Of a DNA stretch of 13,823 nucleotides, positions 1 to 6,861 are shown in pieces (position 1 is the first letter of the stretch; each line of letters begins with the position of its first letter). The DNA lies in the NCBI GenBank assembly GCA_046086225.1, contig JBJSXF010000051.1:1-13823 (forward strand). Direction: 5' to 3'. The position numbers and the translations under genes were made by a program. Under the pieces are notes generated by a model that worked only from the letters and a program-made list of their open reading frames with translations, ran no database searches and was not told the DNA's origin. Source of the DNA: JBJSXF01 sp046086225 (GTDB lineage Bacteria > Actinomycetota > Acidimicrobiia > IMCC26256 > PALSA-610).

Positions 1-142
1 ACGTGCGCCGGATCTCGTTGTCGAGCGAGGCCACGAAGCCGCTGAGGAGGATCGTGACCCCGAAGGCGAGTCCGACGGCGAGCACCGCCACGAAGAACCG
101 TCGGCTTCGCATCTGAAGATCTCGCAGCGCGATCAACCACAT
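1..142 (-). CDS. ABC transporter permease, FtsX/MacB-like (N-terminal fragment)
   Basis: Only the first 47 codons are inside the window; the gene continues past the left edge. The visible protein begins MWLIALRDLQMRSRRFF, followed by a hydrophobic stretch at about residues 17-37 (VAVLAVGLAFGVTILLSGFV) and then a polar segment ASLDNEIRR. A short basic cytoplasmic tail, one membrane helix and then an extracytoplasmic region is the usual N-terminus of MacB/FtsX-type permeases, which act with an ATPase in lipoprotein release, efflux or cell-wall control. The ATG at 142 is supported by a strong GGAGG (152-156 on the plus-strand scale) nine bases upstream. This is a conventional ribosome site, unlike most genes in this window. 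Family assignment rests on a short fragment, so another membrane protein with a similar start is possible. Confidence 0.65.
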   Translation of the reverse strand, partial: MWLIALRDLQMRSRRFFVAVLAVGLAFGVTILLSGFVASLDNEIRRT

Positions 143-284
143 CGGACGTGACCTCCGCCTCCCTGAATGCCGGCAGACGGAGACGAGGAAGGAAGTGTGA
201 GCCGGATACTCGGCTCTGATCCCCCCCGGACCCGTCCTCGGATCGGGATAGTAGCGCGCGAGGCCGGCTGCGGTGGGTGGCGGC
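143..284 (-). promoter_or_regulatory. Leader and possible promoter of the permease gene
   Basis: This 142-base gap separates the end of the histidine phosphatase gene from the permease start and is the longest non-coding stretch in the window. On the minus strand it contains a possible -10 hexamer TACTAT (253-248) and no recognisable TTGACA at the expected distance. A leader of about 100 bases would follow, with no ATG or GTG before the permease start. A run of seven C (221-227) and a small imperfect inverted repeat (GATCC 218-222 with GGATC 240-244, enclosing GGAC/GTCC) lie inside the leader. I see no clear terminator for the phosphatase operon. Confidence 0.3.
152..163 (-). promoter_or_regulatory. 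Double Shine-Dalgarno before the permease
   Basis: Read on the minus strand this is GGGAGG followed directly by CGGAGG, with the second GGAGG nine bases from the ATG at 142. It fixes the permease start and shows that this gene uses a leadered mRNA. Confidence 0.6.
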
Positions 285-893
285 TCAGTGCGGGTCGCGG
301 GTGCCGTCGAGGTGGGCCCGCTCGTTGAGCGAGACCACCGAGCGCACGCCGGAACGCGAGGCCACGATCCGCGAGAGCGACGTGTAGTGCGGGTCGAACC
401 ACAGCGGCGCTTCGATCCCGAGCACAGCGCCGAGGGCGCAGTTCACGACGCCGCCGTGGCAGACCGCCGCGACCCGCCGCCCGGGGTTGGCCGCGACGAT
501 GCCGTCCATCGCGGCGATCACCCGGGACCGGAACTCCTGGGCCGACTCCCCGCCGAGGGTCTCCCACTCGCCGGTGATCATCGCCTGCCACTGCTCGGGG
601 TCGGTGCGGCGGATCTCCTCGACCGGGATGTAGTGGTCGGCGTGCACGTCGAACTCGACGATGCCGGGCTCGACCACCACCTCGAGGCCGTGGGTGGCGG
701 CGAGCGGCGCCGCGGTCTCGCGGGCCCGACGCTGCGGACTCGCGTAGACGACGTCGATCTGCTCACCGGCGAGCCAGGCGGCGAGGCGTTCGGCCTGAGC
801 CCGACCCGCTGCGGTGAGCGCGGGGTCGGCGGGCACACCGCTCCCCGACTCGATCCGCTCGGGTTCGGCGTGCCGGATCCAGAGAATCTCCAT
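285..893 (-). CDS. Histidine phosphatase family protein (phosphoglycerate-mutase-like)
   Basis: The 202-residue protein has the full histidine-phosphatase signature. The RHAEP box at residues 7-11 gives His8 as the nucleophile that becomes phosphorylated. SPQRRARET at 52-60 supplies a phosphate-binding Arg, Glu80 is a likely proton donor, and VCHGGVVN around His146 is the second catalytic His. These enzymes remove phosphate from small metabolites or proteins; the substrate cannot be told from sequence, although the length fits small CobC/GpmB-type phosphatases. No signal peptide is visible, so it should be cytoplasmic. It is the last gene of a leftward operon with the HAD phosphatase (13-base gap) and the crotonase. 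The ATG at 893 follows a GGAGG six bases upstream, so its translation is probably initiated independently. Confidence 0.85.
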   Translation of the reverse strand: MEILWIRHAEPERIESGSGVPADPALTAAGRAQAERLAAWLAGEQIDVVYASPQRRARETAAPLAATHGLEVVVEPGIVEFDVHADHYIPVEEIRRTDPEQWQAMITGEWETLGGESAQEFRSRVIAAMDGIVAANPGRRVAAVCHGGVVNCALGAVLGIEAPLWFDPHYTSLSRIVASRSGVRSVVSLNERAHLDGTRDPH

Positions 894-899
894 CGGTTG

Positions 900-904
900 C
901 CTCC
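900..904 (-). promoter_or_regulatory. Shine-Dalgarno of the histidine phosphatase
   Basis: GGAGG on the minus strand ends six bases before the ATG at 893, within the 13-base gap after the HAD gene. It confirms that start. Confidence 0.6.
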
Positions 905-906
905 GG

Positions 907-1566
907 TCAGCGCAGCGGGAAGCCGACGAGCGCGCTCAGTTCGTCGAGCGCAGTGAGGTGGTCGGTCACCTTGATGGTGGCCATGCCCATCGCCCGGGCG
1001 GGCTTGAGGTTGATGCCGAGGTCGTCGAGGAACACGGTCTCGTCGGCCGCCGCGTCGATGCGGGTGAGCGCGAGCTCGTAGATCCGGGGGTCGGGCTTGC
1101 GCAGGCCTTCACGCGCCGATTCCACGACCGCGTCGAACGCGAGGTCGGCGACCGCCGCGGTGGTACCGGTCGGGGCGGAGTGTGGTGCGGTGGTGCCCGG
1201 ATCGTGCCAGTTGTTGGTGAGGGCACCGACGCGCAGGCCACGTTCGCGCAGTCGCCCGATGGCGGTCACCATGGCCGGACGGGGTCCGCCGGCGGTGCCG
1301 ATCCGGGCCATGAGCACCCGGGCGTCGAGTGCGAAGCCGGCCGCGGTGGCCTCGGCCGCGAGCGCGTCGGCGAACTCGTCCATCGTCAGTTCGCCCCGCT
1401 CGAGCCGCGACCAGGCCCCGGTCTCGCTGGAAGTGCGGATCAGGGCGCGCACGGTGCCGGGCGCGACCCCGATCTCGGCGTCGTGCGCGTCGAACGCCTC
1501 GAACGGCGAGGGGAATACCACGCCCCCGAGGTCGAAGAGCACCGCACGGCGCGGCGGGGTGCTCAC
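907..1566 (-). CDS. HAD-superfamily phosphatase, subfamily IA-like
   Basis: The 219-residue protein carries the four HAD motifs. FDLGGVV contains the nucleophile Asp12, with Gly at the usual second Asp position as in YihX-type members. GALTNNW contains Thr117, RKPDPRIYELAL contains Lys157, and FLDDLGIN contains the Mg-binding Asp181/Asp182. The alpha-helical cap (about 20-95) is the type seen in the phosphatase domains of epoxide hydrolase and ACAD10, so a small phosphorylated metabolite is the likely substrate; which one is unknown. It starts with GTG at 1566, overlapping the TGA of the crotonase gene as GTGA, so translation is probably coupled. The histidine phosphatase follows 13 bases later. 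Two unrelated phosphatases after one crotonase is an unusual operon content. Confidence 0.85.
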   Translation of the reverse strand: MSTPPRRAVLFDLGGVVFPSPFEAFDAHDAEIGVAPGTVRALIRTSSETGAWSRLERGELTMDEFADALAAEATAAGFALDARVLMARIGTAGGPRPAMVTAIGRLRERGLRVGALTNNWHDPGTTAPHSAPTGTTAAVADLAFDAVVESAREGLRKPDPRIYELALTRIDAAADETVFLDDLGINLKPARAMGMATIKVTDHLTALDELSALVGFPLR

Positions 1567-2318
1567 GGGTCGAGTCGGGCGTCGCGCTTCTCGACGAACG
1601 CCTGGCGCAGCTCATCGCTGTCGCCGGCGAGGTTGAGCTCGAAGGTGAAGCCCTGTTCGAAACGGTAGGAGCGCTTCACGTCGACCGGATCGATCGCGTT
1701 GAGCGCCTCCTTGGCCCGGCGGATGACGAGCGGGCTCTTGGCCGCGATCATCTCGGCGATCTCGAGCGCGGCGTCGAGGAGCTGCTCCCGGGGCACGACC
1801 CGCTCGACGGTGCCGTAGGCGAGCAGCTCGTCGGCGGTGATCATCGCTCCGGTGAGGAAGAGGGCCCGCACCTTGTGCTGGGGCACGAAGCGGGCGAGGT
1901 GGGTGGCGACGCCGAGTGCGCCCCGATCGACCTCGGGGGCGCCGAACGTGGCGTCGTCGGCGGCGACCACGATGTCGGCGTTGCCCGCGAGGCCGATGCC
2001 GCCACCCACGCAGAAGCCCTGCACGGCGGCGATGACCGGTACCTCGCAGTCGTACACGGCGGCGAAGGCCTCGTAGCAGCCCCGGTTGACGCCGATGAGC
2101 GACGCATTCGTGGGGTCGGCGGCGAGCTCCTTGATGTCCACCCCGGCCTGGAAGCCCTTGCCCTCGGCCCGCAGGATCACCACCCGGATCTCGGGGTCCA
2201 GGCCGGCTGACCGGATGGCGGCGGCGAGGGCGAACCACCCGGCGACGGGCAACGCGTTCACCGGCGGGTTGTCCATGGTGACGATCGCGATGTGCCCACG
2301 CGTTTCCGACCGGATCAT
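1563..2318 (-). CDS. echA20: Enoyl-CoA hydratase/isomerase family, EchA20-like hydrolase
   Basis: The 251-residue protein is a crotonase. GFQAGVDIKE (55-64) and FCVGGGIGLAGNADI (102-116) form the CoA and oxyanion region. Of the two hydratase glutamates, the one in the GGGCEL position is replaced (GGGIGL), while Glu129 in APEVDRG is kept. From memory, the sequence closely follows mycobacterial EchA20: the NRGCYEAF, PEVDRGALG.ATHL.R.VPQH and EQGFTFELNLAG segments all match. EchA20 hydrolytically opens a ring of HIEC-CoA during breakdown of the steroid C and D rings. This suggests a steroid- or bicyclic-acid-degrading role, but no other ring-C/D gene (ipdA, ipdB, ipdC, fadE30) is in the window. 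The ATG at 2318 is chosen over the long upstream reading frame because it aligns with the family and sits six bases after a -10-like TATGCT. Confidence 0.8.
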   Translation of the reverse strand: MIRSETRGHIAIVTMDNPPVNALPVAGWFALAAAIRSAGLDPEIRVVILRAEGKGFQAGVDIKELAADPTNASLIGVNRGCYEAFAAVYDCEVPVIAAVQGFCVGGGIGLAGNADIVVAADDATFGAPEVDRGALGVATHLARFVPQHKVRALFLTGAMITADELLAYGTVERVVPREQLLDAALEIAEMIAAKSPLVIRRAKEALNAIDPVDVKRSYRFEQGFTFELNLAGDSDELRQAFVEKRDARLDP

Positions 2319-2324
2319 GCGCGG

Positions 2325-2330
2325 AGCATA
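2325..2330 (-). promoter_or_regulatory. -10 element TATGCT for the crotonase operon
   Basis: On the minus strand TATGCT is followed by six bases and then the ATG at 2318. There is no Shine-Dalgarno in between and no clear -35. The spacing places the transcription start at or beside the A of the ATG, the arrangement of a leaderless mRNA. It overlaps the -10-like element of the divergent glycosidase gene. Confidence 0.6.
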
Positions 2331-2332
2331 CT
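2327..2332 (+). promoter_or_regulatory. -10-like CATACT for the GH3 glycosidase gene
   Basis: CATACT (first base differs from TANNNT) is followed by seven bases and the GTG at 2340. It overlaps the opposite-strand TATGCT by four bases, so one 21-base gap would drive two divergent leaderless transcripts. This is weaker than the other -10 elements because of the first-base mismatch. Confidence 0.4.
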
Positions 2333-2339
2333 TCCGACC

Positions 2340-4787
2340 GTGACGGGGACGACCGGGACCGGACGCGGCCGCGACGAGGAGGTGGAGCGTCGCATCGACG
2401 AGCTCCTCGCAGCGATGACGCTCGACGAGCGCGCCGCGCTCAGCGCGGGCATCGACCTGTGGCACGGGCCCGGGGTGGCGCGTCTCGGTGTGCCGCCGAT
2501 CAAGGCCACCGACGGGCCGAGCGGCGCGCGGGGGCAGCGCTGGACCGGCCGCCCGGTGGCGTGCTTCCCGAGCGGCTCGACCCTCGGCGCGAGCTGGGAC
2601 CCCGACCTCGTGCGGACGGTCGGGGCGCGCCTCGGCGCCGAGGCGCGTCGACGGCAGGCCCACATGCTGCTCGCCCCGACCGTCAACCTCCACCGGCATC
2701 CGCTCGCCGGCCGCAACTTCGAATGCCCGGCCGAGGACCCGTTCCTCAGCGCCCGCTACGCGGTCGCGTACGTCGAGGGGGTGCAGTCGGCTGGCGTGGC
2801 GTGCGCGATCAAGCACTTCACCGCGAACGACTCCGAGTTCGAGCGCATGACGATCAGCTCGGTCGTCGACGAGCGCACGCTCCGCGAGGTGTCGCTGCGG
2901 CCCTTCGAGGCCGCGGTGCGCGAGGCGGGGGTGTGGGCGCTCATGACCGCGTACAACCGGGTGAACGGCACGTTCTGCAGCGAGCACGCCGACCTCCTCG
3001 GCGTCCTGCGCGACGAGTGGGGCTTCGACGGGGTGGTGATCTCCGACTGGTTCGGAACCCACAGCACGGTGCCCACGGCGCGCGCCGGGCTCGACCTCGA
3101 GATGCCGGGTCCGGCGCAATGGCTCGGCCCCCACCTCGCCGACGCGGTGCGCGCCGGTGACGTGCCCGAGGCCGTCGCGACCGACAAGGCCCGCCGCGTG
3201 CTGCGGCTCATCGCCCGCACCGGGCGGCTCGGCGAGGCCGCGCTCGCCGCCGAGGAGCACCCCGACGACCCCGCGGATCGCGCGGTGGCGCGTCGGGCCG
3301 CGGCCGAGTCGATCGTCCTGCTGCGCAACGACGCGGCCGCGCTGCCCCTCGGTCCCGACGTGCGCACGCTCGCGGTGATCGGCCCCAACGCCGACGCCGA
3401 GGTGATCCAGGGTGGGGGGAGCGCCCGGGTGGAGCCCCACTCGGCGATCACCGCGCTCGCCGGCCTCCGGGCGCGATTCGAGGCCGTCGCCGTCGCCGTC
3501 GTGCACGAGCCGGGCTGCCCGCCGTTCAACCCGGCGCCGGTGCTCGACCACCGGGTGCTCGCCGGCCCGATCCGGGTCGAGTACTTCGCCGATCGTGAAC
3601 GCACTGGCGAGCCGGTGCTGGTGGAGGAGGTGCGCCGGGCGCACCTGCAGTATTTCCTCGGCTCCGTGCCCGCGGGCGTGCCGACGGATTTCGCCCTGCG
3701 ACTCCGGGCCGACTTCGTGCCGCCGGTGGCGGGGGAGTGGACGTTCTCGCTCGTGCAGGTCGGCCGGGCCCGGCTGACGATCGACGGCGAGCCGGTGGTG
3801 GACAACTGGCACCCGAGCGGTCACAGCGCGCTCTTCATGGGGTTCGGGAGCGAGCGGGTGTCGGGGCGGATCGCGGTCGAGGCCGGTCGGCGCTACGAGG
3901 TGGTCGTCGAGCTCGTGCCCCCGCGCGGTGCGGGCGCAATCGAGGTGGGGTGCGCGCCGCCGACGCCGACCGATCTCCGTGAGCGGGCGGTCGCCGCGGC
4001 GCGGACCGCCGACGCCGTCGTGTGCATCGTGGGCACCGATCCCGACTGGGAGACCGAGGGCCGCGACCGCGACACCCTCGCGCTGCCGCCCGGTCAGGAC
4101 GACCTCGTGCGGGCGGTGATCGCGGCCAACCCCCGCACGGTCGTGGTCGTGAACGCGGGCGCGCCGGTGGCGATGCCCTGGGCCGACACCGCCGCGGCGG
4201 TCGTGTGGCTCGGCCTCCCCGGCCAGGAAGGGGGCGACGCGCTCGCCGACGTGCTGAGCGGTGACTGCTGTCCCTCGGGCAAGCTGCCCACCACGATCCC
4301 GTACCGGCTCGAGGACACGCCCGCCTTCGCCTCGTACCCGGGGGTGAACGGCGAGGTGCACTACACCGAGGGCGTCTGCTGCGGTCACCGCTGGTACGAC
4401 ACGCACGGCATCGAGCCGCAGTTCTGCTTCGGGTACGGGCTGTCGTACACGACCTTCGCGATCGGTGTGCCGAGCTGGGTCGCCGACGCGTCGGTGCTGC
4501 GGGTGCCGGTGACGAACACCGGTGACCAGCGGGGAGCCGAGGTCGTGCAGTGCTACGTGCACGACGTCGAGGCCAGCGTCGTCCGCCCCGACCAGGAGCT
4601 GGCGGCCTTCGCCAAGGTGTGGCTCGACCCGGGCGAGACCGCGACGGTCGAGCTCCCGCTCACGGACCGGGCCTTCGCGTTCTGGGACGTCGGGACCGGC
4701 GACTGGCGGGTCGAGCCCGGCGCGTTCGAGCTGCGGGTCGGCACCTCTTCACGCGACCTCCGGCACACGGTGACGGTAACCCGGTGA
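2340..4787 (+). CDS. Glycoside hydrolase family 3 beta-glycosidase with PA14 insert
   Basis: The 815-residue protein has the usual GH3 order: N-terminal barrel (about 15-300), alpha/beta sandwich interrupted by a PA14 domain (about 408-540), and a fibronectin-III-like C-terminus (about 720-815). KHFTAND begins at Lys158. VVISDWFG contains the nucleophile Asp236, and the general acid/base is Glu571 or Glu573 in the ETEGRDRDTLALPPGQ box. PA14-containing GH3 enzymes are typically beta-glucosidases that act on small oligosaccharides or glycosides of natural products. No signal peptide is seen, so the substrate must be imported. A start at 2292 is also open, but it would lie within the crotonase gene; GTG 2340 has the -10-like element before it. 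Its TGA overlaps the GTG of the LLM oxidoreductase. Confidence 0.9.
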   Translation: MTGTTGTGRGRDEEVERRIDELLAAMTLDERAALSAGIDLWHGPGVARLGVPPIKATDGPSGARGQRWTGRPVACFPSGSTLGASWDPDLVRTVGARLGAEARRRQAHMLLAPTVNLHRHPLAGRNFECPAEDPFLSARYAVAYVEGVQSAGVACAIKHFTANDSEFERMTISSVVDERTLREVSLRPFEAAVREAGVWALMTAYNRVNGTFCSEHADLLGVLRDEWGFDGVVISDWFGTHSTVPTARAGLDLEMPGPAQWLGPHLADAVRAGDVPEAVATDKARRVLRLIARTGRLGEAALAAEEHPDDPADRAVARRAAAESIVLLRNDAAALPLGPDVRTLAVIGPNADAEVIQGGGSARVEPHSAITALAGLRARFEAVAVAVVHEPGCPPFNPAPVLDHRVLAGPIRVEYFADRERTGEPVLVEEVRRAHLQYFLGSVPAGVPTDFALRLRADFVPPVAGEWTFSLVQVGRARLTIDGEPVVDNWHPSGHSALFMGFGSERVSGRIAVEAGRRYEVVVELVPPRGAGAIEVGCAPPTPTDLRERAVAAARTADAVVCIVGTDPDWETEGRDRDTLALPPGQDDLVRAVIAANPRTVVVVNAGAPVAMPWADTAAAVVWLGLPGQEGGDALADVLSGDCCPSGKLPTTIPYRLEDTPAFASYPGVNGEVHYTEGVCCGHRWYDTHGIEPQFCFGYGLSYTTFAIGVPSWVADASVLRVPVTNTGDQRGAEVVQCYVHDVEASVVRPDQELAAFAKVWLDPGETATVELPLTDRAFAFWDVGTGDWRVEPGAFELRVGTSSRDLRHTVTVTR

Positions 4788-5698
4788 GCGCACCCACCCT
4801 CACCGTCGGGTTCGCGAACTTCGGCTCGACGTTCGCGAACGGCGAGTGGCGGGGGCTGCTCGACCTGGCCCGGGCCGCCGACGACGCGGGCGTCGATCGG
4901 GTCGTCGTGGTCGATCACGTGGTGATGGGGCGGCGCACCGACCGCTACGTCTGGGGCACCTTCCCGGTGCCGCCCGAGGCGCCCTGGCTCGAGCCGCTCA
5001 CCGTGCTGGCCGCGATCGGAGCGGCGACGGACCGGGTGCGGCTCGCCACCGGCATCCTCATCGCGCCGCTGCGTCCGGCCGCGTTCCTCGCCAAGCAGGT
5101 CGCAACCCTCGACCAGCTCACCGGCGGCCGGGTGGACCTCGGCGTGGGCACCGGCTGGCAGCGCGAAGAGTACGCGGCGCTCGGCCTCGACTTCGCGGCC
5201 CGGGGCCAGATGCTCGACGACCTCCTCGGCGCGCTCCGCGTGCTCTGGCGCGACACGCCGGCCGAGTACTCCTCGCCGACGGTCGAGTTCAGCGATGTGT
5301 TCTGCGAGCCCAAGCCGCTCCAGCCGGGCGGGGTGCCGATCTGGGTGGCGGGCACGCTCCACCCCCGCAACCTCGACCGTCTCGTCCGGCACGGCGATGC
5401 GTGGATCCCGATCATGGGGGAGTCCACCGAGGGGATCGCAGCGGGGGCCGCGCAGATCCGCGAGGCGTGCCGCGCCGCGGGCCGCGACCCGGATGGGCTC
5501 CAGGTCCAGGCGCCGCTGCGGATCGAGCGCGACGCCGACGGGCAGGCCGACCTGGCCCGCAGCATCGAGTCGGTGCCCGGACTCGTCGCCGCGGGCGCGA
5601 CCGACATCCACCTCACCCTGCGCGCCTTCGCCCGCGACGCCGCCGACGCGCCCGCCGTGCTCGCCGAAGCGGTGCGGCGGTTCCGGGCCGTCGTCTGA
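4784..5698 (+). CDS. LLM-class F420-dependent oxidoreductase
   Basis: The 304-residue protein has the luciferase-like TIM-barrel pattern. It begins APTLTVGFANFGSTF, then VVVVDHVVMG, the VRLATGILIAPLR strand with LAKQVATLDQLTGGRVDLGVGTGW (Gly120-Trp125) and REEYAALGLDFAARG, which is typical of F420-dependent members of the TIGR03619-like group. Such enzymes use reduced or oxidised F420 to reduce or oxidise small organic molecules; the substrate is unknown. FMN use cannot be excluded from sequence alone. The start is taken as GTG 4784 because it overlaps the GH3 stop as GTGA and places the first strand correctly; the reading frame upstream is a shadow of GH3. Co-translation with GH3 hints that the two act on the same glycosylated compound or its aglycone. 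Confidence 0.85.
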   Translation: MSAPTLTVGFANFGSTFANGEWRGLLDLARAADDAGVDRVVVVDHVVMGRRTDRYVWGTFPVPPEAPWLEPLTVLAAIGAATDRVRLATGILIAPLRPAAFLAKQVATLDQLTGGRVDLGVGTGWQREEYAALGLDFAARGQMLDDLLGALRVLWRDTPAEYSSPTVEFSDVFCEPKPLQPGGVPIWVAGTLHPRNLDRLVRHGDAWIPIMGESTEGIAAGAAQIREACRAAGRDPDGLQVQAPLRIERDADGQADLARSIESVPGLVAAGATDIHLTLRAFARDAADAPAVLAEAVRRFRAVV

Positions 5699-5709
5699 GC
5701 GACCGGCGG

Positions 5710-5715
5710 TAGGTT
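5710..5715 (+). promoter_or_regulatory. -10 element TAGGTT before the CrtC/AttH-like gene
   Basis: TAGGTT, six bases, then GTG at 5722. It lies in the 23-base gap after the LLM oxidoreductase stop, with no Shine-Dalgarno and no -35 like TTGACA. It supports 5722 as the true start of the frameshifted gene. Confidence 0.55.
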
Positions 5716-5721
5716 GCCACC

Positions 5722-6857
5722 GTGCTCACGCCGCTCGACGACTACCCGATCCACCAGACATCGCTGCCGATCGCGCACACGGCGAGCGGTGACGCGAACC
5801 ACTACGACCGCTTCTGGTGCAACGGCTACTCGGAGGACTGGACTTCGCGGCCGGGCTCGCCGTTTACCCGAATCGTGGGATCATCGACGCCGCGTTCGCG
5901 GTCGTGCACGAGGGCGTGCAGCGGTCGGTGTTCGCGTCGGGCCGGATGCCGCTCGACCGGCGCGAGACGCGCGTCGGGCCGTTGTCGATCGAGGTCGTCG
6001 AGCCGCTGCGGGTCATGCGTGTGCGGGCCGACGCCGCCGACCTCGGCATCGACGCCGACGTCACCTTCACGAACCGAACGGTGGCGCTCGAGGAGCCGCG
6101 CCAGATCCTCACCTCCGGCTCGCGCACGACGCTCGACTCGACCCGCATGACCCAGTGGGGCACCTGGACCGGTCGGATCGCGACGACCGAGGGCACGATC
6201 ACGGTCGATGGGTGCTCGGGCACGAAGGACCGCTCGTGGGGAGTGCGGCCGGTCGGGGTGCAGCCGCCCGTCGCGCCCAACGGCAACCCGCCCCAGGTGT
6301 GCTTCCTGTGGGCGCCGCTCAACTTCGCCGACCGTTGCACGCACTTCCTGTGCTTCGAGCGGGCCGACGGGTCGCGCCTGGTCGGGAGCCAGGCGATCCT
6401 CGACGTGATCGGTCCCGACGACCCGGTGTTCGGCCCCGAGGCCGCGGCCCGGATCACCCACCTCGCCGGCACGGCGTACGACATCCGGCTCGCGCCGGGC
6501 CTGCGCCGCTCGGAGTCGGCCCGGTTGCGGATGCTCCACCCGGGAGCCCGTGGGGAGGAGGTCATCGACCTGGAGCCGCTCCTCACCTTCCGGATGCGGG
6601 GCCTCGGCTACATGCATCCCGAATGGGGCCACGGCACCTGGCACGGCGAGGCGGCGGTCGGGGCCGAGGTGCACCCGGTCGGCGAGCTCGACGACACGTC
6701 GCCCTGGAACATCCACGTCCAGCAGGTGGTGCGGGCCCGGTGGGGCGAGCGCACCGGCCTCGGGGTGCTCGAGCAGCTCATCGTCGGTGAGCACGCCCCG
6801 ACCGGCCTCACCGGGATCTTCGACGGCGCGGACGGGTCGGCGCACGCGCCAGACTGA
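5722..6857 (+). pseudogene. CrtC/AttH-like lipocalin-type protein (DUF7064/7065-like), frameshifted
   Basis: The N-terminus (GTG 5722, MLTPLDDYPIHQTSLPIAHT to FWCNGYSED) is in one frame. From about 5841 the protein continues in another frame as DFAAGLAVYPNRGIIDAAF and runs to the stop at 6857. The total span of 1136 bases is one short of a whole number of codons, which fits loss of one base between about 5836 and 5846. The body has a KDRSWGVRP motif (around 6226-6250) and two beta-rich halves, like hydroxyneurosporene-synthase/AttH lipocalin-like proteins common in actinobacteria. Their function is mostly unknown, and lipid- or terpenoid-type substrates are assumed. No -1 slippery heptamer is obvious. 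A GTG at 5817 could start a shortened version that loses the conserved N-terminus. A sequencing error is as likely as a true mutation. The sulfatase gene starts four bases after the stop. Confidence 0.65.
6850..6855 (+). promoter_or_regulatory. -10-like CAGACT before the sulfatase
   Basis: CAGACT, six bases, then ATG at 6862. Its last T is the first base of the TGA that ends the preceding gene. The same geometry recurs at 12488-12500, where the hexamer is TAGGCT. The first base differs from TANNNT. Confidence 0.4.
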
Positions 6858-6861
6858 GGCC

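Noticed and set aside
218..244. Inverted repeat GATCC/GGATC with inner GGAC/GTCC as a regulatory hairpin or riboswitch
   Set aside because: Stems are only four to five bases and interrupted; no riboswitch-like conserved core was recognised.
285..956. Open frames on the plus strand opposite the histidine phosphatase and HAD genes
   Set aside because: They mirror the codons of the real minus-strand genes and show no family motif.
1563..4562. A 999-residue open frame on the minus strand that extends the crotonase upstream across the whole GH3 gene
   Set aside because: The part above 2318 is antisense to a clear GH3 enzyme, has an Arg/Gly/His-rich composition with no domain, and the crotonase family starts at ATG 2318.
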